Source: an uncultured Collinsella sp. (GTDB lineage Bacteria; Actinomycetota; Coriobacteriia; Coriobacteriales; Coriobacteriaceae). Taken from it: 20,419 bases of DNA. The stretch covers positions 1-20,419 of the forward strand of contig CALBBA010000178.1 in assembly GCA_937926755.1 (NCBI GenBank). The letters run 5' to 3'. The position numbers were made by a program, and so were the translations under genes. Under the pieces are notes generated by a model. That model was not told where the DNA came from and did no database searches. It was given only the letters and a program-made list of their open reading frames with translations. Shown here piece by piece: positions 5,903 through 13,823 of this stretch; within the stretch, counting starts at the first letter, position 1; each line of letters starts with the position of its first letter.

Positions 5903-6694
5903 ATGACCGAACGTTCCCGGAGCGGTAAGACCGCTTGGGACAAGGAGAAAACCCGCGAGCTGTTTCGTCGCTATAAAGAGACCGGTGACCCGGACGCACG
6001 CGAGCAGCTCGTCATGTCCCACATGAACCTGGTAAGGTTTCTTGCCAACAAGTTTAAGAACCGCGGCGAGCCGCTCGATGACCTGATGCAGGTTGGTTAT
6101 TTGGGCCTGCTCAAGGCTATCGACCGCTTTGACCCTGAGCGCGGACTCGAGTTCACCACGTTTGCCACGCCTACCATCTTGGGCGAGATTAAGCGTCACT
6201 TCCGCGACAAGGGCTGGAGCGTGCGCGTGCCCCGTCGCTTGCAGGAGCTCTCGGCCAAGGTTAACCAGGCCACCGACAAGCTCACCAACGAGCTGCAGCG
6301 TTCGCCCAAGGTTGAGGAAATCGCCGAATACCTGGACGTGACCGTCGACGAGGTGCTCGAAGCCATGGAATCGTCCTCGGCTTACACCTCGGTGCCCATC
6401 GAGGCCCCCGGTGCGTCCGATTCCGATGATGCGCCTTCGATTCTCGATCGCTATGCCGACGACGACAACGAGCTCGACTTTACCGATGACCGCCTGGTAA
6501 TCGAGGAAGCCATCCGCGATTTCTCGCCGCGCGAGCGCGAGGTTATCGAGCTGCGCTTCGTTAAGGGCATGACCCAGATCGAGATTGCCAAGAAGCTTGG
6601 CATCTCGCAAGTGCAGGTCTCGCGCCTGCTGCGCCGTACCCTTAAGAAGATTCAAGATAAGATTGACCCCGACGGAGTGATGATTCGTTCATGA
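5903..6694 (+). CDS. sigF: RNA polymerase sigma factor, SigB/SigF/SigG subfamily
   Basis: The 263-residue sigma-70-family factor should direct RNA polymerase to a stress- or envelope-type regulon. Region 2 is clear: DDLMQVGYLGLLKAIDRFD (core binding, about 59-77) and FTTFATPTILGEIKRHFRDK (2.3/2.4, about 84-103), with the TPTILGEIKRHFRD signature of the SigB/SigF/SigG group. Region 3 (about 110-155) includes RVPRRLQEL and SPKVEEIAEYLDV. Region 4 ends with the helix-turn-helix MTQIEIAKKLGISQVQVSR (223-241). Regions 3 and 4 are joined by an acidic linker (about 172-195). The ATG lies one base after the RsbW-like gene, with no strong SD of its own, so coupling is likely. Its stop overlaps the next start by 4 bases (ATGA). 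The gene symbol reflects subfamily, not proven orthology. Confidence 0.88.
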   Translation: MTERSRSGKTAWDKEKTRELFRRYKETGDPDAREQLVMSHMNLVRFLANKFKNRGEPLDDLMQVGYLGLLKAIDRFDPERGLEFTTFATPTILGEIKRHFRDKGWSVRVPRRLQELSAKVNQATDKLTNELQRSPKVEEIAEYLDVTVDEVLEAMESSSAYTSVPIEAPGASDSDDAPSILDRYADDDNELDFTDDRLVIEEAIRDFSPREREVIELRFVKGMTQIEIAKKLGISQVQVSRLLRRTLKKIQDKIDPDGVMIRS

Positions 6695-8100
6695 GTGAGC
6701 ACCCCCAACAAACCGATCGCGTGCTGCGCGACACCCGCATTCTGACGCTGCGCATTTGGGCTGTTGTCGGCTGCATTGTTATTGCTGCTGTCATCTTTAA
6801 CCTTATGGGCATCCTGGCACCGGTTATTGAGTTTCTTGCCGTCGGCTCCATCATTGCTTTTGTGATGTCCCCGGTCACCAACTGGCTCGAGCACCATGGC
6901 GTGAATCGCGGCATCGGTTCGCTTATCGCGCTTATTGTTGTTGTTGCCGTGCTCGTCGGTGTCGTTTGCATCTTGTCGCCGATTCTCTTTGGTCAGATCA
7001 TGGAAGTCCTGAGCCGCCTGCCCGAGCAGCTTCGTGTTGCGGGTGGCGATCTCAATGAGATGATCTCGCATGCCAAGACGCTCAACAACACGCCGCTCAA
7101 GGAGTATTTGGACGATAATCTTTCGTCGTTGGTTACCGTGGCATCGAAGTATGTGTCTCAGATCGCTGCCGAGCTTGGCCGCGGTGTGTTCCCGCTCATC
7201 ACCAATACGGCTTCGCAGTTATTCGTGATCTTCCTTGGTCTGGTGCTTGCCTACTGGATGGCTTGCGACTACCCTCGCATGCACCACGAGATCTGCACCA
7301 TCATCGGTCAGGAGAAGGAGACCTCGTACCGCTTTATGGTCGCCATCCTTTCTCGCTCTGTCGGCGGCTACATGCGCGGTATGGTCGTGACGTCTATCTG
7401 CGGCGGCATCTTGGCCTTTATCGGTTTTATGATCATCGGCCATCCGTATGCGGCGCTCATGGCTATCTTTACCGGCATCATGCATTTGGTTCCGGTCGTC
7501 GGTCCTTGGGTGAGCGCAGCAATCGCCACAGTGCTTGGTTTCATGTTCAGCCCCATGTTGGCGTTATGGACGCTCATCGTGACGATGGTCGCGCAAAACG
7601 TCACCGATAACGTGATTTCGCCTAAGGTTATGCAGAGCTCGGTGCAGGTGCATCCCATTATGAGCCTCACGGCGCTCGTTATTGGCTCGGCACTCATGGG
7701 CCCCATCGGCATGATTATTGCCATCCCGCTATGTGCGGCCCTCAAGGGTATCTTCGTGTACTACTTCGAGAATGAGACCGGCCGCCAGCTTGTGGCTTAT
7801 GACGGCGCCGTGTTTAAGGGCACGCCGTACCGCGATGCCGATGGCAACCCGGTCGCCGCCTACGACGCGCTCGGCGACGACACCTTCATCTACGAGTCCG
7901 AGCTCATCGGCAACGAGACTGCGCCCGAGGCCAAGGCCATGCCCAAGCCCGAGTTCGATAATCCCTGGATTAAGCTCTCTGGTCTGCAGCCCGATGCCAC
8001 GGGCTTCTTCAAGAACCCCTTTGCCAAAGAGGATGATTCCAACTCGGACGACGATACCAATACCGGCATCGACGGCTCCTTGGACGATGATGACAACTAG
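6691..8100 (+). CDS. AI-2E family transporter (PerM/YdiK-like membrane protein)
   Basis: The 469-residue polytopic membrane protein belongs to the AI-2E/PerM family, whose members include putative exporters and antiporters; the substrate cannot be deduced. About eight hydrophobic segments are visible, near residues 18-38, 42-60, 76-100, 168-190, 232-250, 253-270, 275-300 and 325-350. The family signature is QNVTDNVISPKVMQSS (302-317), followed by HPIMSLTALVIG and GPIGMIIAIPLCAALK. Beyond about residue 362 is a soluble tail of about 100 residues ending in a run of Asp and Ser residues (SNSDDDTNTG...DDDDN), longer than the usual C-terminus and probably disordered. It overlaps the sigma gene by 4 bases and is the last gene before a strong terminator. 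Placement in this operon suggests an envelope or ion stress role (inference). Confidence 0.85.
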   Translation: MSEHPQQTDRVLRDTRILTLRIWAVVGCIVIAAVIFNLMGILAPVIEFLAVGSIIAFVMSPVTNWLEHHGVNRGIGSLIALIVVVAVLVGVVCILSPILFGQIMEVLSRLPEQLRVAGGDLNEMISHAKTLNNTPLKEYLDDNLSSLVTVASKYVSQIAAELGRGVFPLITNTASQLFVIFLGLVLAYWMACDYPRMHHEICTIIGQEKETSYRFMVAILSRSVGGYMRGMVVTSICGGILAFIGFMIIGHPYAALMAIFTGIMHLVPVVGPWVSAAIATVLGFMFSPMLALWTLIVTMVAQNVTDNVISPKVMQSSVQVHPIMSLTALVIGSALMGPIGMIIAIPLCAALKGIFVYYFENETGRQLVAYDGAVFKGTPYRDADGNPVAAYDALGDDTFIYESELIGNETAPEAKAMPKPEFDNPWIKLSGLQPDATGFFKNPFAKEDDSNSDDDTNTGIDGSLDDDDN

Positions 8101-8151
8101 CGGGGTAATTCGGATTAATATTCATACGCACTAACATGCAATTTCGCTGAA

Positions 8152-8180
8152 GGGCCGGCATTGTGCCGGCCCTCTTTTTT
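8152..8180 (+). terminator. Intrinsic terminator after the sigma operon
   Basis: GGGCCGGCA (8152-8160) pairs perfectly with TGCCGGCCC (8164-8172) around a TTG loop. TCTTTTTT follows. It is a textbook terminator, placed 51 bases after the transporter stop. Confidence 0.95.
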
Positions 8181-8184
8181 GCAC

Positions 8185-8209
8185 TTGCGCGGTGGGATGG
8201 TAATATCAT
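8185..8209 (+). promoter_or_regulatory. Candidate promoter region for alaS
   Basis: TATCAT at 8204-8209 (within GGTAATATCATTACG) is a plausible -10 box just upstream of alaS, whose gene must be served from here because a terminator ends at 8180. The best -35 candidate, TTGCGC at 8185-8190, is only 13 bases away. The 72-base gap is too short for a T-box leader. Confidence 0.35.
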
Positions 8210-8252
8210 TACGTTTGAACTGTTTCGATGTGAAACCGAGGAGATTCCCTCT

Positions 8253-10910
8253 ATGAGTGCTGACTACCCGTCAATGACTACGGCCGAGATCCGCTCCAAG
8301 TTCCTCAACTTCTTTGAGGAGCGCGGTCTTAAGCTCTATCCTTCTTCGTCCCTCGTCCCTGACGATCCTTCGCTGCTGCTTGCCAACGCCGGCATGAACC
8401 AGTTTAAGGAGTACTACCAGGGCAAGAAGACCATGAAGGAGATCGGCGCTATCTCCTGCCAGAAGTGCGTCCGCACCAACGACATCGATTGCATCGGCGA
8501 GGACGGCCGTCACCTGTCCTTCTTTGAGATGCTCGGCGACTTCTCCTTTGGCGGCGTCTCCAAGCAGCAGGCTTGCGCCTGGGCCTTTGAGCTCATCACC
8601 AAGGAGTTCAAGCTGCCGCTCGACCGCCTGTACTTCACCGTCTTTACCGAGGACGACGAGACCCACGACGTGTGGCGTTCTCTGGGCGTTGCTGAGGACC
8701 ACATCTCCCGCCTGGGCGAGGACGATAACTTCTGGGCCGCTGGCCCCACCGGTCCCTGCGGTCCGTGCTCAGAGATCTACTTTGACATGGGCGAGGAGGT
8801 CGGCTGCGGCAGCCCCGACTGCAAGCCTGGCTGCGACTGCGACCGCTTCCTGGAGTTCTGGAACCTCGTCTTTACCCAGTACGACCGCCAGGAGGACGGC
8901 TCCATGCCGGAGCTGCCGCACCGCAACCTCGATACGGGCATGGGCCTGGAGCGCATGGCCGCCATCATGCAGCACAAGACCGCTAACTACGACGGCGATC
9001 TGATGCAGCACCTCATCAAGCTCGGTGAGGAGGTCAGCGGCAAGACCTATGACGCCGACGATTACTCCGGTGCCAGCCGCTCCCTGCGCATCATCGCGGA
9101 TCACTCTCGTGCCGTCGACTTTATGATCTCCGACGGCATCCTGCCCGGTAACGAGGGCCGCGAGTACGTCCCGCGCCGCCTGCTCCGTCGTGCTGTGTTC
9201 CACGGTCGCCTGCTGGGCATCGAGGGCGCCTTCCTGACCAAGTTCATCGACGAAGTCAACGCTCAGATGGGCGAGGCTTATCCCGAGCTGCTCAAGAACG
9301 TCGCCCTCGTCAAGGGTATCGTCGCCTCCGAGGAGGAGCGCTTCTCCACGACGCTCGACAACGGCCGTGTTTACCTGGACGAGGCCCTGGCAGCGCTTGC
9401 CGAGGGCGCTGTGCTTCCGGGCGACGTTGCCTTTAAGCTGCACGACACCTTTGGTTTCCCCATCGACCTGACCGTCGAGATCGCCGGCACCGCTGGCCAC
9501 GACGTCGACATGGACGGCTTTACCGCCTGCATGGAGGACCAGAAGGCCCGCGCTCGCGCCAACGCCAAGGGCGACGCCTGGGGCAGCTTCAACGACGTGT
9601 GGGTCGAGCTTTCGGACAAGGTTGCTGCGACCGAGTTCGACGGCTATGACAACGATGTGATCGAGGATGCCAAAGTTGTCGCTATCGTTCGCAACGGCGA
9701 GTCCGTCGAGTCCGCTGCCGCCGGCGAGGACGTCGAGGTCGTGCTCGACCGCACCCCGTTCTACGCCGAGATGGGCGGCCAGCAGGGTGACGCCGGCGAG
9801 CTTTCCGCCGAGGGCGTTGTTCTGACCGTTGCCGATACCAAGAACCACAACGGCCTGTATGCCCACGTCGCGCACGTTGCCGAGGGCACGCTGACCGTCG
9901 GTGCTACCGTGACCGCCGCGCTCGACGCCGAGCGCCGTGGTTTCCTGCGCCGCAACCACACCGCCACCCACCTGCTCGACGCCGCCCTTAAGCAGGTCCT
10001 GGGCGAGCATGTCTCCCAGGCCGGTTCGCTGGTGACGCCCGAGCACCTGCGCTTTGACTTCACGCACTTCGAGGCCCTGTCCTCCGAGCAGCTCAAGGCT
10101 GTCGAGGACCTGGTCAACCAGCAGATCTTCGCTTCCAAGCCGGTTGTGACCCGTGTCATGGGCATCGACGAGGCTAAGGCTGCCGGCGCTGTCGCTCTGT
10201 TTGGAGAGAAGTACGGCGATGTTGTCCGCGTCGTCTCCGTGGGCGCCGAGGACCAGCCGTTCTCCCGCGAGCTCTGTGGTGGCACTCATGCCGCCAATAC
10301 CGCCGAGATTGGCCTGTTCAAGATCATTTCCGAGTCCTCCACGGGCTCCAATGTCCGCCGTATCGAGGCCGTGACCTCTAAGGGTGCCCTCGACTACATG
10401 GCCGACCGCCTGGCGCTCGTTGACGCCGCCGCCGCTGCGCTCAAGTGCCGCGTCGACGAGGTTCCCGCCCGCGTGGAGAACCTGCAGGCCGAGCTGCGCG
10501 AGACGTCCAACAAGCTCAAGAAGGCGCTCACTGGTGGCTCCTCCGATGCGATCTCCAGCGCCATCGAGGGTGCTGTCGAGCTGAATGGCTACAAGCTCGT
10601 TGTTGCTGAGCTCCAGGGCCTTGAGGCTGCCGACCTGCGCAACGTATGGGATACCGTGCACCAGAAGGTCGCCGGCCCTGTCGCTTGTGTCGTCGCCAGC
10701 GTGACTGAGAAGGGCACTCCGGCCCTGCTCGCTGCCGGCTCCGATGACGCCGTCAAGGCCGGTTTCCACGCCGGTAATGTGATCAAGCAGATCGCGGGTC
10801 TGGTCGACGGTCGCGGTGGTGGCCGTCCCAACATGGCCCAGGCCGGTGGCAAGAATGCTGCCGGCATCGCCGATGCCCTCGCGGCCGCCAAGACCGCGCT
10901 CGGCGCCTAA
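8253..10910 (+). CDS. alaS: Alanine--tRNA ligase
   Basis: The 885-residue cytoplasmic enzyme charges tRNA-Ala and proofreads mischarged Ser/Gly. The class II catalytic core is at the N-terminus (RSKFLNFFEERGLKLYPSSS, AGMNQFKEYY, then DTGMGLERMAA). The editing domain has its four zinc ligands: H569 and H573 in HTATH, C675 and H679 in CGGTH. The C-terminal DHHA1-type domain ends with GGRGGGRPNMAQAGGK. Length and order match bacterial AlaRS. A cysteine-rich GCGSPDCKPGCDCDRF stretch lies near residue 186, as in many Gram-positive AlaRS. The start at 8253 is supported by GAGGAG (8238-8243) and avoids an upstream in-frame start lying inside the terminator. Codon choice is markedly C/G-ending, more so than in most neighbours, which suggests high expression. 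ruvX follows after 17 bases. Confidence 0.98.
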   Translation: MSADYPSMTTAEIRSKFLNFFEERGLKLYPSSSLVPDDPSLLLANAGMNQFKEYYQGKKTMKEIGAISCQKCVRTNDIDCIGEDGRHLSFFEMLGDFSFGGVSKQQACAWAFELITKEFKLPLDRLYFTVFTEDDETHDVWRSLGVAEDHISRLGEDDNFWAAGPTGPCGPCSEIYFDMGEEVGCGSPDCKPGCDCDRFLEFWNLVFTQYDRQEDGSMPELPHRNLDTGMGLERMAAIMQHKTANYDGDLMQHLIKLGEEVSGKTYDADDYSGASRSLRIIADHSRAVDFMISDGILPGNEGREYVPRRLLRRAVFHGRLLGIEGAFLTKFIDEVNAQMGEAYPELLKNVALVKGIVASEEERFSTTLDNGRVYLDEALAALAEGAVLPGDVAFKLHDTFGFPIDLTVEIAGTAGHDVDMDGFTACMEDQKARARANAKGDAWGSFNDVWVELSDKVAATEFDGYDNDVIEDAKVVAIVRNGESVESAAAGEDVEVVLDRTPFYAEMGGQQGDAGELSAEGVVLTVADTKNHNGLYAHVAHVAEGTLTVGATVTAALDAERRGFLRRNHTATHLLDAALKQVLGEHVSQAGSLVTPEHLRFDFTHFEALSSEQLKAVEDLVNQQIFASKPVVTRVMGIDEAKAAGAVALFGEKYGDVVRVVSVGAEDQPFSRELCGGTHAANTAEIGLFKIISESSTGSNVRRIEAVTSKGALDYMADRLALVDAAAAALKCRVDEVPARVENLQAELRETSNKLKKALTGGSSDAISSAIEGAVELNGYKLVVAELQGLEAADLRNVWDTVHQKVAGPVACVVASVTEKGTPALLAAGSDDAVKAGFHAGNVIKQIAGLVDGRGGGRPNMAQAGGKNAAGIADALAAAKTALGA

Positions 10911-10927
10911 GAATCTAAGAAGTCACT

Positions 10928-11356
10928 GTGGTCGCGCTTGCGCTGGACATAGGGGAGACCAGGATTGGCATCGCCGTCTCGAGCCGTGATGGCAAGATGG
11001 CGATGCCTGTCAAGGTGCTCCCGGCTGCAGAGGTCACCGGTATGGCCAAGACGTTCCGCTACCTGGTCGAAGACTATGAGCCCGACATCCTGGTAAGCGG
11101 ACGTCCCCTGACCATGGCCGGTGAGCCCGGCCCCCAAGCCGAGCGCGTTGCCGCCGTGGCGCAAAAGATTGCCGACAAGCTCGATCTTCCGCTGGAGTTT
11201 GAGGACGAGCGTCTGTCCTCGCAAGAGGCCAAGCATATCCTGCGCGAGCAGGGCCTCAACGAAAAGCAGATGAGGGGCAAGATCGACATGATTGCCGCCA
11301 GCCTTTTTTTGCAGACGTGGCTCGATCGTAAAAACGAGGAGGTTTCGCATGCCTAG
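10928..11356 (+). CDS. ruvX: Putative pre-16S rRNA nuclease / Holliday junction resolvase-like protein RuvX (YqgF)
   Basis: The 142-residue RNase H-fold protein of the YqgF family is implicated in maturing the 5' end of 16S rRNA. Key features are LALDIGETRIGIAVSS at the N-terminus (first catalytic acid D7), the central strand PDILVSGRPLTMAGEPGPQA, then EFEDERLSS with the conserved DERL.S motif, and an Asp in KIDMIAASLFLQTWLD near the C-terminus. The proposed start is GTG at 10928; the upstream AAGAAG is a weak ribosome binding site. It follows alaS by 17 bases and overlaps mltG by 8 bases, so it is very probably part of the same operon. The alaS-ruvX-mltG order is common in Gram-positive bacteria. 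Confidence 0.9.
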   Translation: MVALALDIGETRIGIAVSSRDGKMAMPVKVLPAAEVTGMAKTFRYLVEDYEPDILVSGRPLTMAGEPGPQAERVAAVAQKIADKLDLPLEFEDERLSSQEAKHILREQGLNEKQMRGKIDMIAASLFLQTWLDRKNEEVSHA

Positions 11357-12782
11357 TGCTTCCGATCCGCGCCAGCCGAATCGTACACGTCAGCCGGCGT
11401 CGCGCCCTGCCCAGCCTGGCCAGCGTCCGGCACAGCCGACGCAGCGCGCAGCTCAGCCTGCCGCGCGCCCGGTGCAGTCCTCCTCTCGTTCGGCCCAACC
11501 TGTTCAACGGACGGGTCAGCAGCCTTCTGCTCGTTCGGTTCAGCATCCGGCTTCTCACGCGGCTCAGGAGCCCACTGCTCGTACGGCCCAGCCTGCAGGC
11601 GGTACCCGCTTTAAGCAGCAGGCACCTACCCAGCGAACGCAGGCCCCCCAATCGCATTCTCATCACGCCCGCGGTTCGCATGGCGTTGCTCCGGCGACCC
11701 GCTCGAGCTACAACACGCATACTCGTCGCGGTGCTCAAAAGAAGAGCTCTCCGGTTCCCATGATCATCGGCGTTGTGGTGGCGGTGCTTGCGCTTGTCGC
11801 GATCGTTTTCTTTGTCGTGCCGGCCGTCAAGGGCTTCTTTGCCGGTGAGGATACGAAGGTCACGGCTGGTCAGCAGGTTACGGTAACCATTCCCGACGGT
11901 GCTTCGGGCGATACGATCGCCTCGATTCTCTCCGAGAACCATATCGTCGAGAATCCCAAGGATTACTATGCGGCGGTGAAAAAGCTCAACGCCGATATGT
12001 CGCTCAAGCCTGGTACCTATTTGTTCACCACACTCATGGACGCGACCAAGGTTGTTCAGCAGCTCATGGAAGGTCCCAACGCGGGCTCCAATGCGCTAAC
12101 TATCCCTGAGGGCCTGACGGTCGATCAAGTCGCCGACCGTGTGGCCCAGGCCTACGATGGCATCTCTAAGGAAGACTTCCTCAACCAGGCTAAGGCCTCC
12201 AACTACGTGGACGACTATAGCTTCCTTAAGGGCGCCGCCAACGACTCGCTTGAGGGTTTCTTGTTCCCCAAGACTTATTCGTTGGGCGATTCGCCGACGG
12301 TCGATGACGTGATTCGCGCTATGCTCGATCAGTTTAAGACCGAGTACAAGTCGCTTGACTTTGCGAGCTGCGAAGCCAAGATCAAGGAGCGCTATGGTGT
12401 GGAGATGTCCGACTACGACATCGTCAACTTGGCCTCTATCGTTGAGCTCGAGGGCCTCAACGCCGAGCAGCGCGCGCATGTCGCCTCGGTCTTCTACAAC
12501 CGCCTTGCCGGCAAGCTCGACGGTCTGCGCTACCTCAATAGCGATGCGACCATGATGTATGTCACCGGCGGCGAGGTTACCGCCGACGACCTGCAGAGCG
12601 ATAGCCCGTATAACACCTATAAGCACGAGGGCCTGCCGCCCACGCCCATCTGCTCTCCGTCGCTCGAGGCACTCAAGGCCACGCTTGAGCCGACCGACTC
12701 CGATGACCTGTATTTCTACATTACGCAGGACGAGGAGTACTTCTCGCAAACCTACGAAGAGCATCAACAGTCTTGGAATTAG
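11349..12782 (+). CDS. mltG: Endolytic peptidoglycan transglycosylase MltG with long disordered N-terminus
   Basis: The 477-residue single-pass membrane enzyme should cut nascent glycan strands and so set their length. The first about 135 residues are cytoplasmic and low in complexity, built from repeated QP/AR/AQ units (for example RPAQPGQRPAQPTQRAAQ at 19-36). One membrane helix follows (about 137-165), then the extracytoplasmic YceG/MltG domain. The catalytic glutamate is E366 in LASIVELEG, followed by VASVFYNRL. Other family marks are EGFLFPKTY (302-310) and GLPPTPICSPSLEAL (428-442). GAGGAGG sits 7 bases before the ATG at 11349, which overlaps the ruvX stop. The usual MltG cytoplasmic tail is much shorter, although actinobacterial homologues often carry extensions. 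yqeG starts one base after the stop. Confidence 0.95.
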   Translation: MPSASDPRQPNRTRQPASRPAQPGQRPAQPTQRAAQPAARPVQSSSRSAQPVQRTGQQPSARSVQHPASHAAQEPTARTAQPAGGTRFKQQAPTQRTQAPQSHSHHARGSHGVAPATRSSYNTHTRRGAQKKSSPVPMIIGVVVAVLALVAIVFFVVPAVKGFFAGEDTKVTAGQQVTVTIPDGASGDTIASILSENHIVENPKDYYAAVKKLNADMSLKPGTYLFTTLMDATKVVQQLMEGPNAGSNALTIPEGLTVDQVADRVAQAYDGISKEDFLNQAKASNYVDDYSFLKGAANDSLEGFLFPKTYSLGDSPTVDDVIRAMLDQFKTEYKSLDFASCEAKIKERYGVEMSDYDIVNLASIVELEGLNAEQRAHVASVFYNRLAGKLDGLRYLNSDATMMYVTGGEVTADDLQSDSPYNTYKHEGLPPTPICSPSLEALKATLEPTDSDDLYFYITQDEEYFSQTYEEHQQSWN

Positions 12783-12783
12783 C

Positions 12784-13281
12784 ATGAGGATTTTTAGCCC
12801 CAAACGATATGTTGCCTCGGTCGATCGCATCGACCTTGATACCCTGTGGGCCGACGGCAAGCGCGCCATTTTGCTCGACCGCGATAACACCCTGGTGCCG
12901 CGTGATACCGAGCAGGTCCCCGCTGCCGTCTCGGCCTGGCTCGACGCCGCCCATGCCAAGGGCTTTAAGCTGTGCATGGTGTCGAACAACTGGCATCGCG
13001 ACCAGGTCATGAGCTCAGCACGCGAGCTGGGGCTCGAGGCCATCAGCCATGCTATGAAGCCTGCACCGTTTGCTCTCAAGGCCGGTCTTAAGCGCTTGGG
13101 CGCCACGGCCGATGAGGCTGTGCTGATCGGTGACCAGCTGTACACGGACGTGTGGAGCGGTAACTTTGCCGGCGTCGACACGATCTTGGTAAAGCCGCAG
13201 GCAACCCAGGACCTGTGGTACACGCAGATCTTCCGTATCTTTGAGCGCCGGGCCCTGCGCGACCTTCCCTGCGAGGAATAG
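12784..13281 (+). CDS. yqeG: YqeG family HAD IIIA-type phosphatase
   Basis: The 165-residue cytoplasmic HAD-superfamily protein belongs to the YqeG group, phosphatases of uncertain substrate common in Gram-positive bacteria. Motif I is DRDNT (32-36) with the nucleophile D32 and acid/base D34. Motif II is VSNN (66-69), the motif III lysine is K92 in AMKPAPFAL, and motif IV is IGDQLYTDV (115-123). The C-terminus reads DTILVKP, then a basic FRIFERRALRDL. The ATG at 12784 lies one base after the mltG stop, and the next gene starts 8 bases after its own stop, so it is transcribed with mltG and aroK. In Firmicutes yqeG is often next to yqeH and aroE, so a neighbouring shikimate gene is not surprising. 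Confidence 0.88.
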   Translation: MRIFSPKRYVASVDRIDLDTLWADGKRAILLDRDNTLVPRDTEQVPAAVSAWLDAAHAKGFKLCMVSNNWHRDQVMSSARELGLEAISHAMKPAPFALKAGLKRLGATADEAVLIGDQLYTDVWSGNFAGVDTILVKPQATQDLWYTQIFRIFERRALRDLPCEE

Positions 13282-13289
13282 GTTTCCCC

Positions 13290-13823
13290 ATGTCTCAGCA
13301 CACCAAGCACGGCTGCGACCATATCTTCTTTATCGGCTTTTTGGGCGCGGGCAAATCGACGCTTGCGCGCAACGTGGGCACGATGTTCAAGCGTCGGTTT
13401 ATTGATACCGACCGCCTTGTCGTGCGCCGTTGCGGCAAATCGGTAACCGAGATTTTTGAAACCGAGGGCGAGGAGCGCTTTCGCGAGCTCGAAACCTCGG
13501 CGCTCCGTTCGCTCCAAAGCGAGCGCAGCTTGCTGGTTTCGTGCGGTGGCGGCATTGTCGAGACGCCGGTCAATATCGAGCTCATGCACCAGATGGGTAC
13601 CTGTGTGTACCTCGAGGGCGATTTTGAGGATTCGATGCGCCAGATCCGCCGCTCCGACACGCGTCCCGATTTCCGCTCGCCCGAGCACGCGGCGCTGCTC
13701 TTTGAGCATCGTCGTCCGCTGTATCGTCAAGCTGCCGATATTACCCTTGATATTCGCAACAAGTCCTTCGAGGACGTTTCCTACCTTTGTGCCGAGATGC
13801 TTTTGGAGTGTGGACTGCTATGA
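13290..13823 (+). CDS. aroK: Shikimate kinase
   Basis: The 177-residue enzyme phosphorylates shikimate at the 3-position with ATP in the chorismate pathway. The active site looks complete: Walker A GFLGAGKST (16-24), shikimate-binding D41 in FIDTD, R65 in ERFRELE, GGG at 86-88 in SCGGGIV, the lid arginine in TRPDF, and the adenine-binding RRPLYRQAAD near the C-terminus. Length is normal. The start follows yqeG by 8 bases; a GAGGA upstream in the end of yqeG may serve as ribosome binding site at a long spacing. Its stop overlaps the aroB-like start by 4 bases (ATGA), as in the usual aroK-aroB pair. That makes the degraded state of the next protein more striking. Confidence 0.93.
   Translation: MSQHTKHGCDHIFFIGFLGAGKSTLARNVGTMFKRRFIDTDRLVVRRCGKSVTEIFETEGEERFRELETSALRSLQSERSLLVSCGGGIVETPVNIELMHQMGTCVYLEGDFEDSMRQIRRSDTRPDFRSPEHAALLFEHRRPLYRQAADITLDIRNKSFEDVSYLCAEMLLECGLL

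Noticed and set aside
8181..8252. A T-box or other riboswitch before alaS
   Set aside because: The gap is only 72 bases, with no specifier stem or antiterminator sequence.
8769..10769. A 666-codon open frame on the minus strand opposite alaS
   Set aside because: It mirrors the codon pattern of alaS, has no plausible domain, and long antisense frames are expected opposite genes with strongly C/G-ending codons.
11360..11660. A repeat array or CRISPR-like structure in the 5' part of mltG
   Set aside because: The repeated cagcc/cagcg units are in frame and encode a low-complexity protein tail; there are no constant repeats with unique spacers.
12096..13730. A 544-codon minus-strand frame across mltG, yqeG and aroK
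   Set aside because: It crosses three well-supported genes on the other strand and its translation is low-information, Arg/Ala/Leu-rich sequence with no recognisable motif.
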